DNA of 64,000 bases. Origin: Paracoccus fistulariae. GTDB lineage: Bacteria; Pseudomonadota; Alphaproteobacteria; Rhodobacterales; Rhodobacteraceae. Below are positions 23,362 to 31,760 of this stretch, in pieces. The stretch is from positions 3,346,501 to 3,410,500 of the forward strand of contig NZ_CP067136.1 of assembly GCF_028553785.1 (NCBI RefSeq), in the 5' to 3' direction. A program made the translations under genes and the position numbers. Every line of letters begins with the position of its first letter. Positions within the stretch are counted from its first letter, which is position 1. The notes beneath the pieces were generated by a model, which did not search any database, was not told the origin of the DNA, and was given only the letters and a program-made list of their open reading frames with translations.

Positions 23362-24363
23362 TTATTCGATCATCCCGGCTTCGCGGTAATATTTTTCAGC
23401 GCCGGGATGGAACGGGATGCCCGCGCCGTCGGTCGCGCTGTCCAGCGTGATCAGCTTGCCCTTGGCATGGCCCGCCGCGAACAGCTTCTGGGTGTTTTCG
23501 TTGTAAAGCGCCTTGGTGATCTCGTAGACCAGCTCTTCGGGCTGATCGGCGCTGGTCACGAATTGCGCCCCGACCGAGATGGTGGGAACCTCGCCGTCCT
23601 GGCCTTCGTAAGTGCCCGCCGGGAAGTTGTCGGCGGCAAAGAAGGTGTATTCGCCCAGCAGCTTTTCGGCCTCTGCTCCGGTGATCGGGATCAGCTTCAC
23701 GTCATGCTGGCTGGCCAGTTCGGCAATCGCGCCGGCCGGATAGCCGCCCACGAAGAAAAACGCATCCATCGCGCCATCGCGCATCCGGTCCGCCGCCTGA
23801 TCAGGCTTCAGATATTCGGCCGAGATATCATCCTCGGACAGACCATAGGCCTCCAGGATCAGCTTGGCATCGACCAGCGTGCCGGAACCCGGCTCATCCA
23901 GCGAGACTTTCTTGCCGGCCAGATCCGACACGGTTTCGATACCGGCATCAGCCCGCGCAACCAGATGGATGCTTTCGGGATAGAGGTTCGAGATCAGGCG
24001 GAGTTTCTCGACGGGCGGCTGTTCGGACCACAGCCCGGTGCCGGTCTGCGCCCAATAGGCGACGTCGGATTGGGTAAAGCCCGCTTCCATCTGACCGCCA
24101 TTGATGGCGTTGATATTGCCGACCGACCCGTTCGAGGCAACGGCCGTCGCCACCAGACCCGGCACACCGCAGGATCCGCCATCCTCGCAGGCGCGCGATC
24201 CCGGCGGGTTCGAGATCGCATTCGCGATCAGACCACCGATCGGATAATAGGTTCCGGCGGTGCCGCCGGTGCCGATACGAAAGAACGCCATGTCTTGCGC
24301 GGCGGCCCCCTGGGCAAAGATGCCAATGGCGGCGGCCAGTCCAAGGATAAAGCGTTTGTTCAT
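23362..24363 (-). CDS. TAXI family TRAP transporter solute-binding protein
   Basis: A 333-residue periplasmic binding protein with a Sec signal peptide (hydrophobic 5-20, cleavage after AAA near 22). The first mature stretch FFRIGTGGTAGTYYPIGGLIA is the TAXI family hallmark, followed by VASNGSVGNINAINGGQMEAGF and later DAFFFVGGYPAGAIAELA. The CEDGGSC loop is an insertion with two cysteines. Substrate unknown; its start region faces the taurine-pyruvate aminotransferase gene, with TauR-like boxes between, so taurine or another sulfonate or amine is a fair guess. Ribosome site GGAGGG. Confidence 0.9.
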   Translation of the reverse strand: MNKRFILGLAAAIGIFAQGAAAQDMAFFRIGTGGTAGTYYPIGGLIANAISNPPGSRACEDGGSCGVPGLVATAVASNGSVGNINAINGGQMEAGFTQSDVAYWAQTGTGLWSEQPPVEKLRLISNLYPESIHLVARADAGIETVSDLAGKKVSLDEPGSGTLVDAKLILEAYGLSEDDISAEYLKPDQAADRMRDGAMDAFFFVGGYPAGAIAELASQHDVKLIPITGAEAEKLLGEYTFFAADNFPAGTYEGQDGEVPTISVGAQFVTSADQPEELVYEITKALYNENTQKLFAAGHAKGKLITLDSATDGAGIPFHPGAEKYYREAGMIE

Positions 24364-24458
24364 GGTAACCCTCCTGTTGGTTATTCCTTCTGGCTATCAC
24401 GGAAATATCAGGCTCGGGAAGTCAATCGGATTTTCCAAACAGTTCAGAGCAGTTTGCG

Positions 24459-24491
24459 CTGGACTTATCAGAGTTCGAAATCTGGCCCTAT
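24459..24491. promoter_or_regulatory. Two TauR-like direct repeats between the TAXI transporter and tpa
   Basis: CTGGACTTAT (24459-24468) and CTGGCCCTAT (24482-24491) are direct repeats 23 bases apart, start to start. The consensus I recall for Rhodobacter capsulatus TauR is a pair of direct repeats CTGGACYTAA; the copies match at 9 and 8 of 10 positions. They end 42 bases before the tpa ATG and about 95 bases from the divergent transporter start, and a TauR-like regulator is encoded after tpa. Confidence 0.6.
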
Positions 24492-24533
24492 GCATTTCCC
24501 GCGAACAGGCGCACCGTCAGGAAAACCCTTTCG

Positions 24534-25931
24534 ATGGACCCACGCACCATGCCCCCTCTGGATCTGCAAACGAATGACCTCTCTCACGTGGTCGAGGCGG
24601 ACCGCGCCCATGTCTGGCATCACCTGAGCCAGCACAAGGCCTATGAAACCATCGACCCGCGTGTCTTCGTCGAAGGCCGGGGGATGCGGCTGTGGGACGC
24701 CACCGGCAAGGAATTCCTTGACGGCGTGTCGGGCGGCGTCTGGACCGTGAATGTCGGCTATGGCCGGGAAAGCATCGCCAATGCCGTGCGCGATCAGCTG
24801 ATCAAGCTGAACTATTACGCAGGCGCCGCAGGCACCGTGCCGGGGGCGCTGTTCGCGCAGCGCCTGATCGAGAAGATGCCGGGAATGAGCCGCGTCTATT
24901 ACTCGAATTCCGGGTCCGAGGCGAATGAAAAGGTCTATAAGATGGTGCGCCAGATCTCGCACCACAGACACGACGGCAAGAAGTGGAAGATCCTGTATCG
25001 CGACCGCGATTATCACGGCACCACCATCGGCACGCTGGCGACCTCGGGTCAGGATCAGCGGGCGATGCAATACGGGCCCTATCCTGACGGTTTCGTGCGC
25101 GTGCCGCATTGTCTGGAATATCACGCGCAATGGGATGTCGAAAATTACGGCGAACGCGCGGCGGATGCGATTGAAGAGGTGATCCTGCGGGAAGGCCCCG
25201 ACACGGTTGGCGCCATCGTGCTGGAACCCGTGACGGCGGGCGGCGGCGTCATCACCCCGCCCGAGGGCTACTGGCCGCGCGTCCAAGAGATCTGCCGCAA
25301 ATACGATATCCTGCTGCATATCGATGAGGTCGTCTGCGGGTTGGGCCGCACCGGCACCTGGTTCGGCTATCAGCATTACGGCATTCAGCCCGATTTCGTG
25401 ACCATGGCCAAGGGCGTCGCCTCGGGCTATGCGGCGATTTCCTGCACCGTGACGACCGAGCGCGTCTTCGAAATGTTCAAGGACGCGCCAGAGGATGTGA
25501 TGAATTATTTCCGCGATATCTCGACCTTTGGCGGCTGCACCTCGGGTCCGGTCGCGGCGCTGGAAAATATGCGCATCATCGAGGATGAAGGGCTGTTGGA
25601 AAACACGGTCGCGATGGGCAACCGGCTGATGGACAACCTGACCACGCTGATGGACAAGCATGCCGTGATCGGCGATGTGCGCGGCAAGGGGCTGTTTTGC
25701 GGCGCGGAACTGATGCAGGACCGCGCGACGCGCGAACCGATGGACGAAAAGCGCGTGCAGGCCGTGGTCGCGGACTGTCTGGCGCAGGGGGTGATCATCG
25801 GCGCGACCAACCGGTCGGTTCCCGGCTTCAACAATACCCTGTGCCTGTCGCCCGCGCTGATTGCACAGCCCGACGATATCGACGCGCTGACCACGGCCAT
25901 CGACAAGGCCCTGACCAAGGTCTTTTCCTGA
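24534..25931 (+). CDS. tpa: Taurine--pyruvate aminotransferase
   Basis: Class III PLP aminotransferase, 465 residues, transferring the amino group of taurine to pyruvate to give sulfoacetaldehyde and alanine (EC 2.6.1.77). The N-terminal run NDLSHVVEADRAHVWHHLSQ is the part I recognise as Tpa-specific. Other sites are GSEANEKVYKM, the PLP-phosphate and Asp region LLHIDEVVCGLGRTG, and Schiff-base lysine K293 in MAKGVASGYA. An ATG at 24549 is an alternative start. The next step enzymes (Xsc, Pta, alanine dehydrogenase) are not in the window, so the pathway would have to be completed elsewhere. Confidence 0.87.
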   Translation: MDPRTMPPLDLQTNDLSHVVEADRAHVWHHLSQHKAYETIDPRVFVEGRGMRLWDATGKEFLDGVSGGVWTVNVGYGRESIANAVRDQLIKLNYYAGAAGTVPGALFAQRLIEKMPGMSRVYYSNSGSEANEKVYKMVRQISHHRHDGKKWKILYRDRDYHGTTIGTLATSGQDQRAMQYGPYPDGFVRVPHCLEYHAQWDVENYGERAADAIEEVILREGPDTVGAIVLEPVTAGGGVITPPEGYWPRVQEICRKYDILLHIDEVVCGLGRTGTWFGYQHYGIQPDFVTMAKGVASGYAAISCTVTTERVFEMFKDAPEDVMNYFRDISTFGGCTSGPVAALENMRIIEDEGLLENTVAMGNRLMDNLTTLMDKHAVIGDVRGKGLFCGAELMQDRATREPMDEKRVQAVVADCLAQGVIIGATNRSVPGFNNTLCLSPALIAQPDDIDALTTAIDKALTKVFS

Positions 25932-26037
25932 TCCCTGCCGGATGGCGCCACTGGCGCCCTCTGACAAACTGGCGCGGCGGGCTTGAACCGCCGCGCGCAT
26001 TTTGTCTTGATCGGGGGGCATCCGCCGAAAGCCCGCC

Positions 26038-27504
26038 ATGCCGATCCCGACCGAAGCCTTCTTTCTGGACCACAGATCCGAACTGCCGCTGCAACTGCAA
26101 TTGCGTCGCCAGATCATTGCCGGCGTGCAGGAAGGCCGCTTTCGTCCGGGCGAAAGGCTGCCCTCGACCCGTGCTCTGGCCCGGCAACTGGGTGTGGCGC
26201 GGGTGACGGTGACGCAGGCTTTCGCGGAACTGGTCGCCACGGATTACCTGCGCGCGCAGGATCGGGCGGGCTATTACATCTCGGACGCCATCGATCTGGC
26301 GCTGGACGTGGATGAGGTCACGCCCGTGGCCGAACGCTTTTCCTGGGACGCGCATCTGGACGACCGTTATCAGCGCGCGCAGCGCAGCGACCGGGTGACG
26401 GATTGGCGGCGCTTTCGCTTTCCCTTCGTCTATGGTCAGGCGGACCCTCAGCTTGTCGATCTGTCCGCATGGCGCGACTGTGCCGTCCGCGCCCTGGGGC
26501 GGCGCGAATTCGCGCCCATGACCGGCGATCTTTATGGCGAGGATGATCCCGAACTGATCGACTATATCGCCCGCCATATCCTGCCGCGCCGTGGCATCCG
26601 GGCCCGCGCGGACGAGATCCTGCTGACGCTGGGCGCGCAGAACGGGCTGTGGCTGGCCGCGCAGATCCTGCTGCGGCAGGGCGGTGACTGCGCGGTGGAA
26701 GACCCCTGCTATCCCGGCCTGCGCGAGATCCTGTCCCATACCGGCGCGGTGATCCGTCCGGTGCCGGTCGATGCGCTTGGCCTGCCGCCCGAACAGATCC
26801 CCCTGGGCCTGAAGGCCGTATTCACCACCGCCAGCCATCAATGCCCCACCAATTCCACGATGCCGGTCGAGCGTCGTCGCCAGCTTCTGCGGCTGGCGCA
26901 GGATCGCGGTTTCGCCGTGATCGAGGATGATTACGAATTCGAGATGTCCTTTGCCGGATCGGCCTCGCCCGCGCTGAAGGCGATGGATCGGGCGGGGGCG
27001 GTGATCTATATCGGATCCTTTTCGAAATCGGTCTTTCCGGGGCTGCGGCTTGGCTATGTCGTGGCCGATGCCCGCGTCATCCGCGAGGCGCGGGCCCTGC
27101 GGGGCATGGTTCTGCGTCATCCGCCCGGTCTGTTGCAGCGGACTTTGGCCAGTTTTCTGTCGCTTGGCCATTACGATGCGCAGCTGAACCGGATGCGGCG
27201 CGCCTATGCCGAACGGCGCGCCGTCATGTCCACGGCCATCGACACCCACGGCCTGTCCCGGGCGGGCGGCGGTCGCGCCGGAGGCTCCAGCTTCTGGCTG
27301 GCGACGCCGCCGGGACTGGACAGCGCAAGGCTGGGTCAGGCGCTGCGCGATCATGAGGTGCTGATCGAGCCGGGGACCCCCTTTTTCGCGGATCGGGCCA
27401 GGGGGGCGGGTTTCTATCGTCTGGCCTATTCCTCGATCCCCGCATCCCTGATCGAGGAGGGCGTCGACCGGATCGCACAGGTTCTGCAGCGGTTGCAGCG
27501 TTAG
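26038..27504 (+). CDS. tauR: MocR-type transcriptional regulator, TauR-like
   Basis: GntR-family DNA-binding domain fused to an aminotransferase-like PLP domain, 488 residues. The winged helix spans about 12-80 (LQLRRQIIAGVQEGRFRPGE, LPSTRALARQLGVARVTVTQ); the C-terminal part keeps the PLP lysine K330 in SFSKSVFPGLRLGY and the VIEDDYEFEM motif. TauR activates taurine genes in Rhodobacter. Here it follows tpa on the same strand, 106 bases away, whereas TauR is commonly divergent from tpa. Identity rests on context plus the matching direct repeats upstream of tpa; it could be a MocR regulator of another amine. Confidence 0.75.
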   Translation: MPIPTEAFFLDHRSELPLQLQLRRQIIAGVQEGRFRPGERLPSTRALARQLGVARVTVTQAFAELVATDYLRAQDRAGYYISDAIDLALDVDEVTPVAERFSWDAHLDDRYQRAQRSDRVTDWRRFRFPFVYGQADPQLVDLSAWRDCAVRALGRREFAPMTGDLYGEDDPELIDYIARHILPRRGIRARADEILLTLGAQNGLWLAAQILLRQGGDCAVEDPCYPGLREILSHTGAVIRPVPVDALGLPPEQIPLGLKAVFTTASHQCPTNSTMPVERRRQLLRLAQDRGFAVIEDDYEFEMSFAGSASPALKAMDRAGAVIYIGSFSKSVFPGLRLGYVVADARVIREARALRGMVLRHPPGLLQRTLASFLSLGHYDAQLNRMRRAYAERRAVMSTAIDTHGLSRAGGGRAGGSSFWLATPPGLDSARLGQALRDHEVLIEPGTPFFADRARGAGFYRLAYSSIPASLIEEGVDRIAQVLQRLQR

Positions 27505-27520
27505 GCCATGCTATATGGCC
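27504..27520 (+). terminator. Short hairpin at the end of tauR
   Basis: GGCCAT-GCTAT-ATGGCC starts on the last base of the tauR stop codon, and a second small stem (CCGCCG / CGGCGG, 27552-27572) follows. Without T runs these are weak candidates for transcript ends. Confidence 0.35.
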
Positions 27521-27599
27521 CGCCGATGACCGGCTGTCAGGCTGGATTTCACCGCCGGACGCGGCTCGGCGGAAACCGGCCCGACAAGCGGTGGCGCAG

Positions 27600-27831
27600 C
27601 TTTGGGTTGATTTTATCGCCTGCCTCTGCGGTCGTTTATAAGCCGTTGTCGATAAGCGGAAATGCCTGATGCCTGAGCGCCGCGACAGCCTTTCCAATTG
27701 GGCGCACTTATCGGCTGAAATTCGCTTATACAAATGATAGTTTTTGTAAGGCAATGATAATTAAAGTTTTTGTAATGATTTTATGTCCTGCGAGAATCGT
27801 GGACAGCCTAAATATGTACCATCATTATCAG
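27600..27831. promoter_or_regulatory. AT-rich region with repeated ATAAGC and GTTTTTGTAA words upstream of the RTX gene
   Basis: This part of the 438-base gap before the RTX gene carries no supportable gene. Four copies of a word like (T/G)ATAAGC(C/G) occur in both orientations: 27638-27646 and 27651-27659 (plus), 27707-27715 and 27722-27730 (minus). Next comes an AT-rich block with GTTTTTGTAA at 27740-27749 and again at 27766-27775, and three AATGAT words. The block 27720-27785 is far poorer in GC than its surroundings. It looks like a multi-site promoter/operator region; the regulator is unknown. Confidence 0.4.
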
Positions 27832-27916
27832 CTTAGGTGGCAAGCTTTCCCATCAGAATAAAGTCAGTCGGCATCTGTTCGCCGACCGATGGGTCATGCG
27901 CTGTAAGCCACCTAAG
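27832..27916 (+). promoter_or_regulatory. Nested-hairpin leader before the RTX protease gene
   Basis: Three stems are nested in 85 bases. Outer: CTTAGGTGGC (27832-27841) pairs with GCCACCTAAG (27907-27916). Middle: CCCATC (27849-27854) with GATGGG (27888-27893). Inner: GTCGGC (27867-27872) with GCCGAC (27881-27886), loop ATCTGTTC. All pairs are perfect. The structure ends 26 bases before the ATG at 27943 and just ahead of the ribosome site GGGAG, with no T run. It is better explained as a folded 5' leader (regulatory RNA element) than as a terminator. I recognise no known riboswitch class. Confidence 0.5.
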
Positions 27917-27942
27917 GTTGTTAAACAGGGAGTTCCAAGAAA

Positions 27943-30900
27943 ATGCCGTCCGAGAATCAAGCGACCGAAGACTGGTGGATCAACGACCAGACACCGGACA
28001 ACCCCTATGGTAAAAGTGACGACTACGAAGCCTATCTGACCTATATGGGCGCATTGCCCCGCAGTCTGACGCCGGAAATCGCGGCAGAGCCGCTGCGGAT
28101 CAATGTGACCGGTCTGAACGAGTTTCCCGAATATAAAGAGGCTGCCCTTGGGGCGCTGAATGTCTGGGCCTCGACCACACCGCTGCAATTCGTGATCGTC
28201 GATGATGCAGAGTTCAGCAGAGATACCGACTGGATGGAGGTCACCAGCCCCGATCTGGGCGAGACCAGCGACGGCAGCGCCTTTTCCAGCAACCGCTATG
28301 TCAGCGTCGGCCAGCGTTTTCACGATACCGAGCCTAATCTGACGGATCTTGGCGGCTATGTCTTTGACGCCTTCATCCACGAATTCGGCCATGAATTTGG
28401 CCTGAACCACCCCGGCCTTTACAATTACAGCGGTCCGGGCGGCGTGCAGATCAACTATCTGAACAACGCCACCTGGATCTATGACCGGCAGCAATACAGT
28501 GTCATGTCCTATTTCGACGGCATCGATGTGGGCGAGGATACGCGCTGGTCTGCGACCACCCCGCTGACGGCGGATATCGAGGCGGTGATCCGCCGCTTCT
28601 TCTCGACTGTCGATGACGATGGGGTGCGGACCTATCAGGCGATCCACCTCAATGATGGCGACAATACCTATGGCTTCAACGCCAATCTCTATGGCTATGA
28701 ACTGACCTCGTCGGGAATGCAGCGGGATATCGGCTTCGTGATCCACGATACCGGCGGCAATGATACGCTGGACTTCTCGGGCTCGACGGCGGGAACGATC
28801 CTTGATCTGCGCGCTGGACAGTTTTCCAGCGTGAACGGCCATCGCAACAATGTCTCGATCTTCGCGGGGCATAATGCGGATCAGACCGAATATTACATCG
28901 AGAACGGCATCGGCAGCGGCTATGACGACGTGCTGATCGGCAATGATGGCAATAACGTGCTGGACGGCCGCTATGGCAATGACAGCATGGCGGGCAATGG
29001 CGGCGACGACGTCTATTTCGTCGATTCAGCCGATGATGTCGTCCGCGAAGAGGCCAATGGCGGCAATGACACCATCATCGTCATGGTCGATGGGCTGGAT
29101 ATCGGTCAGGTCGATCATGTCGAGAATATCATCTATGTCGGCGGCTCGCCCCTGTCCCCGCCGGATGGCGGCACGGATGAGACGCCCAATGGCGGCGGCA
29201 CGCTGGGCAGCATCATCTTTGGCACCAACGGGGATGAGACGCTGGATGGCGGTGCGGGCGGCAATACGATCTTCGGTCTGGACGGGGATGATTTCATCAC
29301 CGGCGGGCGCGACACGCTGGCCAGCCGCGATATCAACAACACCATCGCCATTGCCGATCTTGAGGATCAGACCGAAACCGACGACGGCAATGACGCGCTG
29401 TATGGCGGTGCCGGGAACGACACCATCAACGGTGGCGCGGGCGATGACACGCTGGATGGCGGCGATGGCGATGACCTGCTGCGCGGGCAGGCCGGAGCCG
29501 ATGTCTTCCGCGGTGGCGCAGGCAGCGATACCGTGGATTACAGTCAGGAAAGCCCCTTCCAGTTGCTGGTCAACCTGGAGCGCAATATCGCCAGCGGCGG
29601 CACGGCTTCGGGCGATACCTTCGACAGCATCGAAAACCTGATCGGCTCTGATGACCGGATCGACCGCTTTGTGGGTACGTCGGCGGCGAACCACTTTATC
29701 GGTCAGGGCGGTGGCGACGTGTTCAACGGTCGTGACGGCAATGACCTGCTGGATGGTGGCCGGGACGGCGACCTTCTGTATGGCGAAGGCGGCGATGACA
29801 CGATCATCGGCGGCGCGGGTCAGGATTACATCGATGGCGGCGACGGCATCGACACCGCGGATTATTCGCGCAGCTCGGAAGGCGTGATGATCGATCTGGT
29901 CAATGGCACCGGCCGTGGCGGCGATGCCGATGGTCCGGTGCAGATCGTCGGCCGTGGCACGGTGATCCGCCACGACATCATCGCCAATATCGAAAACCTG
30001 ATCGGTTCGGGCTATGACGATCACCTGATCGGCGATGCGGCCAATAACGAACTCTATGGCGGCCGCGGCGATGACACGCTGACCGGCGGTGAGGGCGCCG
30101 ATGTGCTGCATGGCGGTGCCGGTCGGGATACGGCCGATTACTCTGACTCGACAACCGGCGTCAGTCTGAACCTGTCGGGCAATAACAGTGGCGGCGATAC
30201 CTATATCTCGATCGAGAACCTTGCGGGATCGGGCATGGACGACCGCCTGCGCGGCGATAATGCTGCAAACCGGCTGGTCGGGCAGGGCGGCGATGACGTC
30301 CTTCGCGGCGGTCGCGGTGACGATATCCTCTATGGCGATTTCTTCATCGTAGGCGGACCGACGCCCCGTCCGGGAATGGGCGATGGCTATATCGACCTGG
30401 GGGCTGATGCGACGAATAATTCGATCGAGGATGCGCTGGATATCTCGGACAACTTCTCGCTGACCTACGATCCGAATATCTTCGACTCGACCGGCATCCT
30501 GCACACGACCGTCAATGCGACGGGCAATGGCAAGGGCGGTTTCTACAAGATCGACCTTGCTGCGGGAACCACGATCACCATCGATATCGATGGCATCGCC
30601 GATCCCAATGTGCATGACAGCTGGGTCCGCCTGCTGGACAGCGAAGGAAATATCCTCACTGAAAACGACGATGGCGGCAACGATCCGGGGTCGACCAGCA
30701 ATCGCGATTCCAGCGCTGTCTTTGTGGTTCAGGAAACCGGCACCTATTACATCGTGGAAGGCGGCTGGTCCCAGGAATCACCGGGCAATGGCTGGACCGA
30801 AGCCGTGCCGGAAGGTTCGACCTATACGCTGAATGTCTCGGTCGAGTTCCCGCCGGAACCCATTGCGCCGGGCGAGGCGGGCTCGGACCGGCTGTTCGGT

Positions 30901-31281
30901 GGCCGTGGCAGCGACCTGCTGGATGGCGGTTTGGAAAGCGACCTTCTGGTCGGTGGCGCAGGCGAGGACTCGTTCCGCTTCTCGACTGAGCTTGGCGATA
31001 GCAATGTCGACCGGATCCGCGACTTTACGGTGGGCGATGACCTGATCCTGCTGGCGCAGGATATCTTCAGCGAGATCGAGGATATGGGTGCGCTGGCCTT
31101 CGACGCATTCACCAGGAACAAGGCCGGTGTCGCGCGTGATGCAGAAGATCGCATCATCTATGACACCAATGACGGCACGCTGTCCTATGACGCCGATGGG
31201 ACGGGGGATGGCGACGCCATCGTCTTTGCCCGGCTGAGCAGCGGCCTGAACCTGTCTTCCGATGACTTCTTTGTCATCTGA
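27943..31281 (+). CDS. RTX-repeat metalloprotease (serralysin/M10-like) with PPC domain, type I secreted
   Basis: A 1112-residue acidic extracellular protein. Residues about 40-260 form a metzincin-type zinc protease: HEFGHEFGLNHPG gives zinc ligands H146, H150 and H156 with catalytic E147, and M188 in SVMSYFD is the Met-turn. From about 268 to 810 there are many calcium-binding RTX nonapeptides (GGxGxDxLx), in several blocks separated by linkers. Residues about 827-967 resemble a bacterial pre-peptidase C-terminal (PPC) domain. A last RTX block and a C-terminal region (DRIRDFTVGDDLILL to SSDDFFVI) look like the type I secretion signal. There is no Sec signal. No HlyB/HlyD/TolC genes are nearby, so secretion relies on a distant exporter. 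Confidence 0.87.
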   Translation: MPSENQATEDWWINDQTPDNPYGKSDDYEAYLTYMGALPRSLTPEIAAEPLRINVTGLNEFPEYKEAALGALNVWASTTPLQFVIVDDAEFSRDTDWMEVTSPDLGETSDGSAFSSNRYVSVGQRFHDTEPNLTDLGGYVFDAFIHEFGHEFGLNHPGLYNYSGPGGVQINYLNNATWIYDRQQYSVMSYFDGIDVGEDTRWSATTPLTADIEAVIRRFFSTVDDDGVRTYQAIHLNDGDNTYGFNANLYGYELTSSGMQRDIGFVIHDTGGNDTLDFSGSTAGTILDLRAGQFSSVNGHRNNVSIFAGHNADQTEYYIENGIGSGYDDVLIGNDGNNVLDGRYGNDSMAGNGGDDVYFVDSADDVVREEANGGNDTIIVMVDGLDIGQVDHVENIIYVGGSPLSPPDGGTDETPNGGGTLGSIIFGTNGDETLDGGAGGNTIFGLDGDDFITGGRDTLASRDINNTIAIADLEDQTETDDGNDALYGGAGNDTINGGAGDDTLDGGDGDDLLRGQAGADVFRGGAGSDTVDYSQESPFQLLVNLERNIASGGTASGDTFDSIENLIGSDDRIDRFVGTSAANHFIGQGGGDVFNGRDGNDLLDGGRDGDLLYGEGGDDTIIGGAGQDYIDGGDGIDTADYSRSSEGVMIDLVNGTGRGGDADGPVQIVGRGTVIRHDIIANIENLIGSGYDDHLIGDAANNELYGGRGDDTLTGGEGADVLHGGAGRDTADYSDSTTGVSLNLSGNNSGGDTYISIENLAGSGMDDRLRGDNAANRLVGQGGDDVLRGGRGDDILYGDFFIVGGPTPRPGMGDGYIDLGADATNNSIEDALDISDNFSLTYDPNIFDSTGILHTTVNATGNGKGGFYKIDLAAGTTITIDIDGIADPNVHDSWVRLLDSEGNILTENDDGGNDPGSTSNRDSSAVFVVQETGTYYIVEGGWSQESPGNGWTEAVPEGSTYTLNVSVEFPPEPIAPGEAGSDRLFGGRGSDLLDGGLESDLLVGGAGEDSFRFSTELGDSNVDRIRDFTVGDDLILLAQDIFSEIEDMGALAFDAFTRNKAGVARDAEDRIIYDTNDGTLSYDADGTGDGDAIVFARLSSGLNLSSDDFFVI

Positions 31282-31289
31282 TGACCTGC

Positions 31290-31313
31290 GGAAGGGGGCA
31301 GACGCCCCCTTCC
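31290..31313 (+). terminator. Terminator-like hairpin after the RTX gene
   Basis: A perfect ten-base stem (GGAAGGGGGC / GCCCCCTTCC) with loop AGAC begins nine bases after the RTX stop codon. The following bases are not a T run, so it may allow partial read-through into the small gene at 31371. Confidence 0.6.
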
Positions 31314-31370
31314 AACCCTTGCTATTCTGATTTTCCCGCCACCCGCGACAGATCAAAAAGGAGAGGCCAG

Positions 31371-31757
31371 ATGAAACGTCATCCAAATCGCCGCGCCATC
31401 CTGTTCGCCGCCAGCACGGCCGCGCTTGCCGCTGCCACGGGCGCCAGTGCCGCGCAAGGGGCCGAAATCCGGGGCGTGATCGAATTCGCCACCGGCGATG
31501 CCATCCCCAAGGGTCGGCTGGAAGTCTATATTGACGGCGCAGCCGAGGCCCGCGCCGCCGCATCCCGGACAGAGCTTGCCATCGAAGGTGACGCGACGGT
31601 GGTTGAATTCGCCCTGCCCACCTCTTCCGCGGATGTGCCCGAGGCAGAGATCGTGGCCGAACTGACCCGTGCCGATGGCTGGCTTCTGGCGCGCGGAGCG
31701 GCCCTCGCCAAGCCCGGCGAGCCTGTGACGATCACGCTTTACACGGTGATGTATTAA
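31371..31757 (+). CDS. Small exported protein of unknown function (remote YbaY-like)
   Basis: A 128-residue protein with a signal peptide: basic start with two arginines (MKRHPNRRAILFAASTAALA), so Sec or weak Tat, cleaved near ASAAQGAE. The mature part of about 95 residues is predicted beta-rich (IRGVIEFATGDAIPKGRLEV, ATVVEFALP, AEIVAELTRADGWLLARG, PVTITLYTVMY). The pattern of a beta-sandwich with an inhibitor-like repeat recalls YbaY/YscW-type proteins, but this is a weak guess. Strong ribosome site AAAGGAGAGG. It lies 90 bases after the RTX gene behind a hairpin; co-expression is possible. Confidence 0.6.
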   Translation: MKRHPNRRAILFAASTAALAAATGASAAQGAEIRGVIEFATGDAIPKGRLEVYIDGAAEARAAASRTELAIEGDATVVEFALPTSSADVPEAEIVAELTRADGWLLARGAALAKPGEPVTITLYTVMY

Positions 31758-31760
31758 GCC

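Noticed and set aside
27832..27916. Intrinsic terminator before the RTX gene
   Set aside because: No T run, the outer stem spans 65 bases, and the structure stands directly before the RTX gene rather than after tauR.
29026..30615. 529-codon minus-strand open frame
   Set aside because: Antisense to the RTX repeats; its Ile/Ala/Asp-rich repetition only mirrors the RTX repeat DNA.
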